Assembly (NCBI GenBank): GCA_003222115.1
Contig: QHUL01000049.1
Location: 54,310-118,309 of the forward strand
DNA from: Gemmatimonadota bacterium
GTDB taxonomy: Bacteria > Gemmatimonadota > Gemmatimonadetes > Gemmatimonadales > GWC2-71-9
DNA length: 64,000 nt
Direction: 5' to 3'
A program made the translations under genes and the position numbers. The notes beneath the pieces were generated by a model, which saw only the letters and a program-made list of their open reading frames with translations, searched no databases and was not told where the DNA came from. Each line of letters starts with the position of its first letter. The stretch's first letter is position 1. This document shows positions 33,041-41,743 of this stretch, one piece after another.

Positions 33041-33766
33041 TCACACGGAGACTGCCGCCCCCAACAGGGACGGGGCGAAACCGGCGTGAGATCTGCAGCA
33101 CTCTGCCACGACGGCCGCCACGAATCCGGGGGCTGGCGAAAAGCTTGCCAGGCGCCAGCCGCAGTCGTCTCCAGGCGTATGCCCGACCCGCAGAATCCTC
33201 GCCGGCTCGCCCGGCGCGAGTGACACCTCGAAGCGATCGAGCGGAAGGGAGAGGCCGTCGCCGAGCGCCTTGACGAAGGCTTCCTTGCGCGTCCAACAAT
33301 TGAAGAAGCCAAGCAGCCTGTCGCGCGGGTCGAGGGCCCGGTAGGCCTCGTTCTCCCGGCGCGAAAACGACCGCGCAGCGATGGCGTCGGCGTCGCGGAT
33401 CATCCGGACGGCTTCGACGTCGATCCCAACCTCGCGACCGAATGAAAAAGCATATACGGCGACCTCGTCGCGGTGCGATACGTTGAAGCGCAGGTCTGAG
33501 TCCGCCTCCGGAAGCGCGAGCGCAGGCTTGCCGCGTGCTCCGTACACCAGCTCGACGGACTCAGGCCGTACGCCTAACCGCACCGCGAGCAGCTGTCGCA
33601 GTCGCGCACGCGCGACGATGAATCGGTGGGCGTCGCGATCAAAGACAAACCGACTCGCTCTCTGTCGCTCAGCGTCCGAGAGCAGCACCGCTGACGCACG
33701 AACAGCCGCGGGCCCTATGGCCAGGCGTATCACCACGACCTCGATGGCGTCGTCCCCTTCCACCAT
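33041..33766 (-). CDS. Sfp-type 4-phosphopantetheinyl transferase
   Basis: 241 residues from ATG 33766; a GTG at 33829 would add 21 residues without family resemblance. Signature motifs: GARGKPAL, FNVSHRDEVAVYAFS, GIDVEAVR (the Mg-binding Asp) and WTRKEAFVKALGDGL (the KEA motif). It transfers the phosphopantetheine arm of coenzyme A to the carrier domain of the NRPS next to it. It is the first gene of the four-gene minus-strand cluster and ends immediately before the acyl-CoA dehydrogenase start. A separate AcpS-type enzyme is encoded at 41744. Confidence 0.9.
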   Translation of the reverse strand: MVEGDDAIEVVVIRLAIGPAAVRASAVLLSDAERQRASRFVFDRDAHRFIVARARLRQLLAVRLGVRPESVELVYGARGKPALALPEADSDLRFNVSHRDEVAVYAFSFGREVGIDVEAVRMIRDADAIAARSFSRRENEAYRALDPRDRLLGFFNCWTRKEAFVKALGDGLSLPLDRFEVSLAPGEPARILRVGHTPGDDCGWRLASFSPAPGFVAAVVAECCRSHAGFAPSLLGAAVSV

Positions 33767-34053
33767 CGCGGGCCGCGACGTATCGCCTTCGCTCCGCTCC
33801 CAACACGGGAGCGCACCGTTGGTGTGCACGTCCTTGCCTGTCCTGCGCGTGTTGCCGACTCACGTCTGCATGACCGCGCAAATCACCGACTTGATGCGCA
33901 TGGTTTGTGCCAGGACAGTCTCGGTCCTCGGCCGCGTGCAGCCGCGGGTCGTGCGCATGCCGCTGCGTCATGGCCTCCCGCGTGAGGCGCTGCCTAGACG
34001 GATGTAGTGCCGCCGCAACGAGTTACGAAGCACACGCCCGATCGGGCCTGTGC
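33767..34053. other. Gene-free stretch upstream of the PPTase cluster
   Basis: About 290 bases with no convincing gene; short readings on both strands have shadow-like codon use. It holds a 12-base palindrome GCCCGATCGGGC at 34036-34047 and should include the promoter of the minus-strand NRPS-like cluster. I see no clear -35/-10 pair. Confidence 0.4.
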
Positions 34054-34088
34054 AAGCGCAACTCGAAGGCCGAGTTGCGCTTGTTCGT
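34054..34088 (-). terminator. Bidirectional terminator hairpin after the subtilase gene
   Basis: AAGCGCAACTCG (34054-34065) pairs perfectly with CGAGTTGCGCTT (34071-34082) around a five-base loop. Flanking A and T bases make it usable in both directions. It lies just past the stop of the subtilase gene. Confidence 0.7.
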
Positions 34089-34093
34089 TTCCG

Positions 34094-37000
34094 CTACAGG
34101 ACGAACGTCACCACCTTGCTGTCTGAGCCTGAGGCGCCGTGGCTGTCCGTCACACTCACGGTGATCGTGTAGCTGCCGAGCAGGAGATACGTGTGCGAGG
34201 CGCTGATCGTGCCCTGGCTCGGGGTGCTACCGCTCGACGACGAACCGTCACCCCAGCTGATCGTGTACGACCAGGGCCCGTCGTTGTTCGCGTCGCTGAA
34301 CGACGCGCTCAGCGAGTAGAAGAGACCGACCAACATTCCCTGATCGGGCCCGGCGTTCACGATCGGGGGACTGTTCGGCGCGCTGACCGTCACGGTCTTC
34401 GAGGTCGGGGCGCTAATGGCCCCCTGGTTGTCGGTCACCCTCAGGGTGACGGTGTAGCTGCCCCCCGCCCCGTAGGTGTGCGACGGGTTCTGGGCGGTCG
34501 CCGTGCCGCCGTCGCCGAACGTCCAGCTGTAGCTCGCGATCGAGCCGTCGGGGTCGCTGCTCGTGCTCGTGAAGCTGCAGCTGAGCCCGGAGCAGCTGAA
34601 CGTGAAGTTCGCCGTCGGCGGCTGGTTGGGCGGCGTGACGGTCACGGTCTTCGAGGTCGGGGTGCTGGTGGCCCCGACGTTGTCCGTCACCCTGAGGGTG
34701 ACCGTGTAGCTGCCCCCCGCGCCGTAGCTATGCGACGGGTTCTGGGCGGTCGCCGTCCCGCCGTCGCCGAACGTCCAGCTGTAGCTCGCGATGGTGCCGT
34801 CGGGGTCGCTGCTCGTGCTCGTGAAGCTGCAGCTGAGCCCGGAGCAGCTGAACGTGAAGTTCGCCGTCGGCGGCTGGTTGGGCGGCGTGACCGTCACGGT
34901 CTTCGAGGTCGGGGTGCTGGTGGCCCCCACGTTGTCGGTGACCGTGAGGGTGACCGTGTAGCTGCCCCCCGCGCCGTAGCTATGCGACGGGTTCTGGGCG
35001 GTCGCCGTCCCGCCGTCGCCGAACGTCCAGCTGTAGCTCGCGATCGAGCCGTCGGGGTCGCTGCTCGTGCTCGTGAAGTTGCAGCTGAGCCCGGAGCAGC
35101 TGAACGTGAAGTTCGCCGTCGGCGGCTGGTTGGGCGGCGTGACGGTCACGGTCTTCGAGGTCGGGGTGCTCGTGGCCCCCACGTTGTCGGTGACCGTGAG
35201 GGTGACCGTGTAGCTGCCCCCCGCGCCGTAGCTATGCGACGGGTTCTGGGCGGTCGCCGTCCCGCCGTCCCCGAAGGTCCAGCTGTAGCTCGCGATCGAG
35301 CCGTCGGGATCGTTGCTCGTGCTCGTGAAGCTGCAGCTGAGCCCGGAGCAGCTGAACGTGAAGTTCGCGGTCGGCGGCTGGTTGGGCGGCGTGACGGTCA
35401 CGGTCTTCGAGGTCGGAGTGCTCGTGGCCCCCACGTTGTCGGTGACCGTGAGGGTGACCGTGTAGCTGCCCCCCGCGCCGTAGCTATGCGACGGGTTCTG
35501 GGCGGTCGCCGTCCCGCCGTCGCCGAACGTCCAGCTGTAGCTCGCGATCGAGCCGTCGGGATCGTTGCTCGTGCTCGTGAAGTTGCACGTGAGCCCGGAG
35601 CAGCTGAACGTGAAGTTCGCCGTCGGCGGCTGGTTCGTTGGGTTGACCGAGATGGTCTGCGAGGTCGGGGCGCTCGTGGCCCCCTGGTTGTCGGTGACCG
35701 TGAGGGTGACCGTGTAGCTGCCCCCCGCGCCGTAGCTATGCGACGGGTTCTGGGCGGTCGCCGTCCCGCCGTCGCCGAACGTCCAGCTGTAGCCCGCGAT
35801 CGAGCCGTCGGGGTCACTGCTCGTGCTGGTGAAGGTGCAGGTAAGCCCGCTGCAGCTCGACGTGAACGCGGCGCTCGGCGGCTGGTTCGCCGGCGGTGGC
35901 TGAGCCGTCGTCGGACTGTACAGGAGCAGATTGGGCGTGCCGTCGACGTTCCCGGTGATGACGCCTGGCGTGGCGTTGTTGAGAATCCAGTTCGCCACGA
36001 CGTCGGACGGTGCGTCGCCAAACGTCGCCTTGTAGAGCGCGGCGACACCGGCTACGTGCGGCGACGCGAACGAGGTGCCGGATGCCGTAGCCGTCCCGTC
36101 GCCATTCGACACCGCGAACGAGGTGCTGGGCAGCGCAGGCGGCCAGGTCGTCTTGATGTCCACTCCGGGCGCGTAGATCTTGACGCAGGTGCCCCAATTC
36201 GAGAAGTCCGCTTTAGCGTCGGTCCTCGTCGACGCTGCGACAGCGAACGGGCTCTGGCCTGAGGCCTGTGTGCATGCGTCGACGTTGTAGTTGCCGGCCG
36301 TCGTCGCTATGAACACTCCGGAGTCCCACAGGTTCTTCAGCGCCGTAGCCAGCGCGGTGGATTGAGCGCTCTCCATGGGCAAGTTCGCAACCGCGGGACT
36401 CTTGTGATTCGCGGTCACCCAGTCGACACCCGCGATGACGTTGGACATGACCCCGGCGTCGCAGAAATCGTAGACCCGGACTTCGTGCAGGAAGACCCCC
36501 TTGGCGACCCCGTACGTGGCGGCACCGACCACGCCCGCCACGGCCGTGCCGTGGCCAAAACAGTCCGTGCCGTCCCCAGCGCCGACGTCATATACGACGT
36601 CCGCCCGGCCCCCGAACTCGGCGTGGGCGGTAAAGAGTCCCGTGTCAATGAGGTACACGTGCACGCCGGCGCCCGTGGAGGCGTACGTATAGGCGCCGGA
36701 AAGCGGGAGCGTGCGCTGATCGGTGCGGTCGAGCCCCCAGGGGTCGCCGTTCGCATCCATCTGCTGGGTGCCCGCCACGCTGACTCGCTGATCGGGCTCG
36801 ACGTAGGCGACGCGCGGATCCTGCCGTAGCGTCGCCACCGTCGCATCGGGCAAGCGTGCCGCAAAACCCTTGACTGCGTTGCTGTAAGTGTGCAGGAGCG
36901 TTCCGCCCTGCGCATTCACCCCCGACTGCGCTGGACCGACCCGGGACTGGGCTAAGCCGACGGGGTCGGCGACCGTGTCGCGAAAGACGACGATGTACTG

Positions 37001-37114
37001 TCCGGGGACTAAGCGGCTGGCGCCGTCGTGCGGCTCAGGCTGGAATGGTGTCGAGGCGTCCCGGCATGCCCCCACGAGGAGAACGGCAAGCGCGACTGCC
37101 CGCGCACCTGACAT
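34094..37114 (-). CDS. Subtilisin-family (S8) lipoprotein peptidase with seven PKD-like domains
   Basis: 1006 residues from ATG 37114 (AGGTG ribosome-binding site; the upstream reading is less likely). Lipobox LLVGAC precedes an I9-type propeptide (GQYIVVFRDT to YVEPDQRVSV). The catalytic domain has Asp157 in YLIDTG, His188 in FGHGTAVAG, the oxyanion Asn in TAGNYN and Ser348 in GTSFASPHVAG, all intact. After the catalytic domain come six 84-residue PKD domains that are almost identical, then a seventh divergent one to the C-terminus. PKD modules in secreted peptidases bind insoluble substrates or act as stalks. Probably surface-anchored and involved in polymer or protein breakdown. Confidence 0.92.
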   Translation of the reverse strand: MSGARAVALAVLLVGACRDASTPFQPEPHDGASRLVPGQYIVVFRDTVADPVGLAQSRVGPAQSGVNAQGGTLLHTYSNAVKGFAARLPDATVATLRQDPRVAYVEPDQRVSVAGTQQMDANGDPWGLDRTDQRTLPLSGAYTYASTGAGVHVYLIDTGLFTAHAEFGGRADVVYDVGAGDGTDCFGHGTAVAGVVGAATYGVAKGVFLHEVRVYDFCDAGVMSNVIAGVDWVTANHKSPAVANLPMESAQSTALATALKNLWDSGVFIATTAGNYNVDACTQASGQSPFAVAASTRTDAKADFSNWGTCVKIYAPGVDIKTTWPPALPSTSFAVSNGDGTATASGTSFASPHVAGVAALYKATFGDAPSDVVANWILNNATPGVITGNVDGTPNLLLYSPTTAQPPPANQPPSAAFTSSCSGLTCTFTSTSSDPDGSIAGYSWTFGDGGTATAQNPSHSYGAGGSYTVTLTVTDNQGATSAPTSQTISVNPTNQPPTANFTFSCSGLTCNFTSTSNDPDGSIASYSWTFGDGGTATAQNPSHSYGAGGSYTVTLTVTDNVGATSTPTSKTVTVTPPNQPPTANFTFSCSGLSCSFTSTSNDPDGSIASYSWTFGDGGTATAQNPSHSYGAGGSYTVTLTVTDNVGATSTPTSKTVTVTPPNQPPTANFTFSCSGLSCNFTSTSSDPDGSIASYSWTFGDGGTATAQNPSHSYGAGGSYTVTLTVTDNVGATSTPTSKTVTVTPPNQPPTANFTFSCSGLSCSFTSTSSDPDGTIASYSWTFGDGGTATAQNPSHSYGAGGSYTVTLRVTDNVGATSTPTSKTVTVTPPNQPPTANFTFSCSGLSCSFTSTSSDPDGSIASYSWTFGDGGTATAQNPSHTYGAGGSYTVTLRVTDNQGAISAPTSKTVTVSAPNSPPIVNAGPDQGMLVGLFYSLSASFSDANNDGPWSYTISWGDGSSSSGSTPSQGTISASHTYLLLGSYTITVSVTDSHGASGSDSKVVTFVL
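34376..35887 (-). repeat. Six tandem 252-bp repeats encoding PKD domains
   Basis: The spacing of the landmark GCTGGTTGGGCGG is 252 bases at 34621, 34873, 35125 and 35377; the 34376-35887 tract equals six units. Each unit encodes 84 residues from NQPP to the next NQPP. Copies differ mainly at a few codons (T/N, S/N, L/R, V/Q), which points to recent duplication or gene conversion. Confidence 0.92.
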
Positions 37115-37267
37115 GAAGAGCACCTGGCGAGGTGATGACTGCTGCGACACCAGCAAGTTCCGTTCCCGGCTCGTGGGAGCGCGACTGTGGGTGCGAGCTC
37201 ATGGGGGTGTAGGACCGCGCGCAACGCTATCGCTGTGGCGCGCTGACATCAGTGCGCTGCGAGGCGC

Positions 37268-38233
37268 TCAGTTCCTCAGCAGGAATTGCAGCACCGCGGC
37301 GTTGTAGAAGGCCGGATTGTCAGCGTGCATGTCGTGCCCCGCGCCCGGCACCGTAACGAGCGCCTCTGCCGCGAGACACCGGGCCAGCTCTTCGGTGATG
37401 ACGTGGAACACGCGGGGGCTGCGCTCGCCCGTGACAAGGAGCACCGAATGCCGGATGCCTCCGACTTCCGCGCAGGACAGCGCCGGCGTATACACGGCGG
37501 GGTCGGCGGCGAGCTCGAGGCGCAGCTCGAAGGCGGTCCGCAACAGCGCGGCGCGGTCCGCCTCCGGGAGGCCGTCGAATCGGCCGGCGCGTCCGCTCAT
37601 CCCGTCGACGAAGCGGCGCAGCGCGTCCAGGGAGTCTCCACGCTGGAAGGCGCGTTGCGTCGCGTCCAGCACCGTCGCCTCGAACACCTGGCGGAGCGAG
37701 TCACCCCAGGGCGTGCGGGCGATCCACGGCAGCATCGGCGGCTCCGCGAGCACGAGCGATCGCACGAGCTCCGGGCGCCGCAGCGTGACGAGCAGCGCGA
37801 CGTACGCCCCGTAGGACGAGCCCACGAGGTGGACCCGCTCGAGGCCGAGCGCCTCGATCAGTCCAATGAGATCGTCCGCGTGCAGGGAAACCGAGTACGG
37901 CTGCTCGTCGCGGCGCGCCGCGTTGGGCGGATGGAAGCGGCGGCTATAGGCGATGACTCGGAACCTGCTGGCGAACGCGGCGACCTGCGCCCGCCAGCTA
38001 TCGAGCGTCCCGACGCTCCCGTGCACCAACACCACGGGGATGCCGCTTCCGTGCTCCACGTAATAGAGGTCGGTTCCTCGCACGCGGGCCACGTGCAGCG
38101 GTAGCCGCAGCGGGGCAGGGGTCGCGGCCGGCGCGGCGGCACCTGGACTTGGGCCCTCCGCCGGCCCGCCACCGCAGGCCCCGGCGGCGGTGAGCACGGC
38201 GAGCGCTGCAGCGACGAGCCTCACGGGTCTCAC
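37268..38233 (-). CDS. Alpha/beta-hydrolase lipoprotein
   Basis: 321 residues from GTG. The signal peptide ends at lipobox AGAC, followed by a Pro/Ala/Gly-rich linker. The hydrolase domain opens VVLVHGSVGTLDSWRAQVAA; the nucleophile is Ser in VGSSYGAYVA, and the last His is in GAGHDMHADN. The fold covers esterases, lipases and haloalkane dehalogenases, and the substrate cannot be predicted. It is exported to the envelope. The next gene upstream in the same direction is the GGDEF protein, across the convergent DinB gene. Confidence 0.85.
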   Translation of the reverse strand: MRPVRLVAAALAVLTAAGACGGGPAEGPSPGAAAPAATPAPLRLPLHVARVRGTDLYYVEHGSGIPVVLVHGSVGTLDSWRAQVAAFASRFRVIAYSRRFHPPNAARRDEQPYSVSLHADDLIGLIEALGLERVHLVGSSYGAYVALLVTLRRPELVRSLVLAEPPMLPWIARTPWGDSLRQVFEATVLDATQRAFQRGDSLDALRRFVDGMSGRAGRFDGLPEADRAALLRTAFELRLELAADPAVYTPALSCAEVGGIRHSVLLVTGERSPRVFHVITEELARCLAAEALVTVPGAGHDMHADNPAFYNAAVLQFLLRN

Positions 38234-38312
38234 GCCGTCAAGCTACCGCCGGCCTGGCGGCCCAGCCAGGCTTGAGCCAAAATCAAGGCTTCCCGAACTC
38301 GAGTCACCGCTC

Positions 38313-38846
38313 ATGAAAGCGCTCGTGGGTGCTCTGGTCTTCGCGCTGTGCGGCGTGCCCCTGGTGAGTGCCGCGCAGGACGCACGCAATCCCGTCTCCG
38401 ACGCGCTGCGGTCGCAGGAGCAGCGCCGCGGAAAGAATCTCGTCGAAGCCGCGGAGGATATGCCGGCCGAGAAGTACGGCTTCAAGCCGACGCCGGCGCA
38501 GATGAGCTTCGGCGACGTGGTGGTGCACCTCGCCGAAGGCAACGACGACCTCTGCTCCGCCATCACCGGGGTGGCGGCGCCGCAGCGTTCCAAGGTCGCG
38601 GCCACGGAGGCCAAGGACAAGCTGGTCGCCCGCTTGAAGGAGACGTTCGCCTTCTGCGAGGCGGCGCTCGCCAAGCTGGACGACTCGAAGCTCGCCGAGA
38701 AGGTCCCCTTCTTCGGGCGCGAGGTGACCCGGGCGGCGGCGGCGCTGATCACGGTGGACGACTGGGCGGATCACTACAGCCAGGTGGCGATCTACATGCG
38801 GCTGAACGGGCTGCTACCTCCCACTGCCAAACGCCGGGCGCAGTAG
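38313..38846 (+). CDS. Secreted DinB-like four-helix protein, copy 2
   Basis: 177 residues from ATG 38313. It is a clear paralogue of the protein at 22434: signal peptide (ending VSAAQ), then MPAEKYGFKPTPAQMSFGDV, VVHLAEGNDDLC and DDWADHYSQVAIYMRLNGLL. The same position-specific change in the last helix (DWAD rather than a His pair) is shared, so the missing ligand predates the duplication. No genes of its own pathway are adjacent. Function unknown; a metal-dependent transferase role is suggested by the DinB/YfiT fold. Confidence 0.82.
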   Translation: MKALVGALVFALCGVPLVSAAQDARNPVSDALRSQEQRRGKNLVEAAEDMPAEKYGFKPTPAQMSFGDVVVHLAEGNDDLCSAITGVAAPQRSKVAATEAKDKLVARLKETFAFCEAALAKLDDSKLAEKVPFFGREVTRAAAALITVDDWADHYSQVAIYMRLNGLLPPTAKRRAQ

Positions 38847-38852
38847 CGCGAC

Positions 38853-40181
38853 TCAGGTCTTGACCTGATTGCGCCCGCCTTCCTTGGCGCGGTAGAGCGC
38901 CCGATCGGCGGCCATGACCACCTGGTCGGGTTTGGTGTGGCGCGGATCCTTCTCCGCCACGCCGATGCTGATCGTGACGGGGACGCGCGTGCCCGGCCCC
39001 TTCTCGGCCACCACGGGCTCGGTCCGTTTCCGCCGGGAGCGGATCCGGCTGCGCAGGATGAATCGGGTGTCTTCCACCGTGCGGCGTAGTGTCTCGACCT
39101 CCGGCAGGCACTCGTCCACGGACTTCCCGGGAAACAGCACGGCGAACTCTTCGCCGCCGTAGCGAAAGGCGTGGCCGCCGCTGCCGACGAGGGCGAGCTT
39201 CACCGCCACCATCTTCAGCACCTGATCCCCCACGTCGTGCCCATGGCGGTCGTTGATCTGCTTGAAGTGATCCACGTCCGCCATCGCCACCGCGTAATGC
39301 CCGCCCTGGCGCAACAGCGCCTCGGTCAGCGCGCGGCGCGCGGGCAGCCCGGTCAGGCTGTCCTCATACGCCATGTGGTAGGAGGCTTCCACGACGGCGG
39401 CGATGAGAATGAGGCACGCCGTGGCGAGGTAGAAGGTCATCGGGTCGGGATTCCCCGGGCTCAGAGCGTTCAGGCCCAGGAACGCGGCCGCCAGAGCCCA
39501 CAGGTAGGAGCGCTGGGTGTGGGTGGGTGACATCAGCTGGCCCGCGATCTGCAGCCCGAACGCGAGCAGGAAGGCGAGCAGGGCTGGGTCCGCCAGCGGG
39601 GTCCACCCCACGAGGCTGGGCGGCAGGAGCCGGAGGTGCAGCAGGGCGGCCGTGGGTCCCGGCATGGTGCGGTCGAGCAGCGCGACCGCGGCAATCTGCA
39701 GCCCGATGATCGCCAGACGCACGAGGCCGGGCGGCGTCACGAAGCCGCGCTCGGCCGTGAGGGCGAGGGCGGCAAGGTTGAGTGGCAGCAGCACCGCGAT
39801 GGCCTGGAACACGACGTGATCGCGCCCCAGGCCATGGCCCACGGCGAACTGCACTAGGGTGCGGTCGGCGGTCGTGATGAGGAGGAGCGCAAACAGGAGC
39901 CGGCTGCGATGGAACCGCCACCCGAGCAACACGCCCGCCCCGAAGATCGCGTAGGGATAAAGATCCGCGAAGGTGCCGAGTGCGTTCTGGAGCCAGTGCG
40001 AGCGGGTGTAGACGAGCGCGCCGAGCAGGATCAGGCCCTCGGGAAACACGTACGAGACGGGCTTGCGCCAGTTCTTGATGAGCCAGTCCCTGCTGGGCCA
40101 GTTCTTGATGTCGAAGCGCACCGCGCGAGAGCTCCTGGGTGTCGGCGGGATTAAGGGTAAGCGGAACCGCGCGGCGGTCAA
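38853..40181 (-). CDS. Membrane-bound GGDEF diguanylate cyclase
   Basis: 442 residues. Residues about 40-265 hold about eight membrane segments (for example LILLGALVYT, GLQIAAVALLD, AFGLQIAGQLM). The cytoplasmic C-terminal domain has DSLTGLPARRAL, DVDHFKQINDRHGHDVGD and the active-site GGEEF (342-346), so cyclisation of GTP to cyclic di-GMP is expected. An Arg-rich insert (RSRIRSRRKRTEP) falls late in the domain. It could supply c-di-GMP sensed by the riboswitch at 62018 and degraded by the HD-GYP enzyme at 5959. Confidence 0.9.
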   Translation of the reverse strand: MTAARFRLPLIPPTPRSSRAVRFDIKNWPSRDWLIKNWRKPVSYVFPEGLILLGALVYTRSHWLQNALGTFADLYPYAIFGAGVLLGWRFHRSRLLFALLLITTADRTLVQFAVGHGLGRDHVVFQAIAVLLPLNLAALALTAERGFVTPPGLVRLAIIGLQIAAVALLDRTMPGPTAALLHLRLLPPSLVGWTPLADPALLAFLLAFGLQIAGQLMSPTHTQRSYLWALAAAFLGLNALSPGNPDPMTFYLATACLILIAAVVEASYHMAYEDSLTGLPARRALTEALLRQGGHYAVAMADVDHFKQINDRHGHDVGDQVLKMVAVKLALVGSGGHAFRYGGEEFAVLFPGKSVDECLPEVETLRRTVEDTRFILRSRIRSRRKRTEPVVAEKGPGTRVPVTISIGVAEKDPRHTKPDQVVMAADRALYRAKEGGRNQVKT

Positions 40182-40230
40182 CCGTCGGGTTGCGTGGCCG
40201 CCCGAGGGGTGGCGATATTCTTGCCGCCGC

Positions 40231-40303
40231 GGCGGTATCGTCTAGGGGACTAGGACGGAGCCCTCTCAAGGCTCAAACACGGGTTCGAATCCCGTTACCG
40301 CTA
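40231..40303 (+). tRNA. tRNA-Glu (CTC)
   Basis: Acceptor GGCGGTA (40231-40237) pairs with TACCGCT (40296-40302), leaving a G-T wobble at the first pair, and discriminator A40303. The D loop TCGTCTAGGGG and anticodon CTC (40265-40267) in loop CTCTCAA identify tRNA-Glu. Confidence 0.9.
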
Positions 40304-40317
40304 TGCCTTCCGTTCCC

Positions 40318-40389
40318 GCCCCCATCGTCTAACGGTCAGGACACCACTCTTTCAAGGTGGGAACAGGGGTTCGATTCCCCTTGGGGGCA
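40318..40389 (+). tRNA. tRNA-Glu (TTC)
   Basis: Acceptor GCCCCCA (40318-40324) pairs with TGGGGGC (40382-40388), discriminator A40389. Anticodon TTC is at 40351-40353 in loop CTTTCAA. Fourteen bases separate it from the first tRNA-Glu, so both are probably processed from one transcript. Confidence 0.95.
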
Positions 40390-40459
40390 TGGCGGAGGCC
40401 GACGCTTGTCGGGGCGCGTGCTTGCTTTGGGTGCTCCGCGTGACGATTTTTCCGCCCGC

Positions 40460-40532
<73 letters not shown>

Positions 40533-40981
40533 CTTGCCCCGCCCGCGCCCGTGCGGACGGTGCTCGAGCAGCTTGGCGTCGAGCGTGACGTGGGGGCGCT
40601 GTGGCGAGCAAGCGGCAAGCTTGAGGCCGGGAGCCACGTTCGCGGCGGCAGCGCGACGACGGATCGCACGCAGCGTTGAGAGCCGCAAGAGAGAGTTCCA
40701 CAGGAGCTCGTGGCACTGAGTTTGCGCCAGGTGGCGAATGGCTGCGGGGAGTGAGCCGACCGAGCTGACCGTCACGGCATGGTCCGGACTTGCGCTCGAA
40801 CGAGCACAACGCTCCGGACGCCGGCGGTGGCTCTCTCCCCGCAGACGCAAACGACTGCAGTTACAGCGGGGCATCGTGGCACTGGTTGACCCGCTGATGG
40901 CCGCGCGCCGCAACGTCGCGCGCCGTCCTACAGTGATGACTGGCGTACTCCTCGGCCGCCCTCCCACCGGGCTGGGAACGG
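40533..40981. other. Degenerate gene-poor stretch after tRNA-Lys
   Basis: About 450 bases with no credible gene on either strand: readings are short, lack ribosome-binding sites and have no recognisable domain. Together with the subtilase remnant that follows, it looks like decayed DNA at the edge of the accessory region. Confidence 0.45.
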
Positions 40982-41106
40982 AACTTGCCCCCCGACGCGC
41001 CGTCCGATGTCGTGGCCAACTGGCTCATCACCAACGCGACGGTGGGCGTCATCACGGGGAACCCCCCCGGCACGCCGAATCTGCTCGTGTACAAGTCGAC
41101 ACTCTG
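40982..41106 (+). pseudogene. Remnant of the C-terminal end of a subtilase catalytic domain
   Basis: The frame from 40994 reads DAPSDVVANWLITNATVGVI then TGNPPGTPNLLVYKSTL and stops at TGA 41104-41106. It matches the end of the S8 catalytic domain in the gene at 34094 (DAPSDVVANWILNNATPGVI then TGNVDGTPNLLLYSPT). In the intact gene this point is followed by the PKD repeats; here the protein stops. The upstream frame is closed by a stop at about 40937-40939 and the catalytic triad is absent, so it is a truncated relic. Confidence 0.8.
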
Positions 41107-41156
41107 AGGGCGTTTCGAGCGGGAGCCCCAGGCTCAGTCGAGCGACTGGAGGGTGA

Positions 41157-41702
41157 GTGGTGGTTGAGCTCCTGAGCCGCCTGCGCCGGGCACCCCACCG
41201 TGTCCTGCATCCGCTGCTCCGCCGGCGGGTTCTCGGGGCGTTGCGCCACCGACCCCACCTCACGTCCCTGCTCGTCGTCTGTCATGGGAACATCTGCCGC
41301 AGCCCGCTCGCCGCCGCCCTACTGCGCCGAGCGTTGTCGCGGCAAGAAGTGGCCGTCGCCTCGGCCGGCTTCAGTGACCCTGGGCGGCCGGCGCCGGCCG
41401 AGGCAGTGGCGGCGGCGTCTCGCTACGGCGTGGATCTTTCTGCACATCGGTCGCAACTCCTGACGCCAGACCGCGCACGCGGGGCCGACCTCATCGTCGT
41501 GATGGATCCCGCGCAGCGCCGTGAGATTTGCGACCGCTTCGGACGGCTCGAGCGCGACGTGCTGGTCTTGGGTGACCTTGACCCGCAACTCGTCGACGCC
41601 CGTGCGATCCGCGATCCCGTGAACCAGCCGCGTGCAGTGTTCGAGGAGAGCTATGCACGAATCGAGCGCTGCATTCAGCAGTTGGTGCGGGCGATCGGTT
41701 AG
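41157..41702 (+). CDS. Low-molecular-weight protein tyrosine phosphatase
   Basis: 181 residues from GTG. A basic N-terminal extension of about 37 residues precedes the P-loop VVCHGNICRSP, with nucleophile Cys42 and Arg48. The DPVNQP segment near residue 158 supplies the general-acid Asp-Pro. In capsule and exopolysaccharide loci such phosphatases dephosphorylate the tyrosine kinase that controls polymer export. It is the first intact gene after the tRNA cluster and opens the accessory region, in keeping with that role, although no Wzc-type kinase is seen in the window. Confidence 0.88.
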   Translation: MVVELLSRLRRAPHRVLHPLLRRRVLGALRHRPHLTSLLVVCHGNICRSPLAAALLRRALSRQEVAVASAGFSDPGRPAPAEAVAAASRYGVDLSAHRSQLLTPDRARGADLIVVMDPAQRREICDRFGRLERDVLVLGDLDPQLVDARAIRDPVNQPRAVFEESYARIERCIQQLVRAIG

Positions 41703-41743
41703 CTTCGTGTCTTGCCGCCATTCAGCGAGTCAAGGAGCGCGCC

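Noticed and set aside
34376..35887. A CRISPR array, suggested by regular repeats
   Set aside because: Units are 252 bp, nearly identical throughout without variable spacers, and encode PKD domains. No cas genes are present.
34139..36262. A 707-codon plus-strand repetitive open frame over the PKD repeats
   Set aside because: Its repetitiveness is copied from the PKD DNA repeats on the other strand; no start site or domain.
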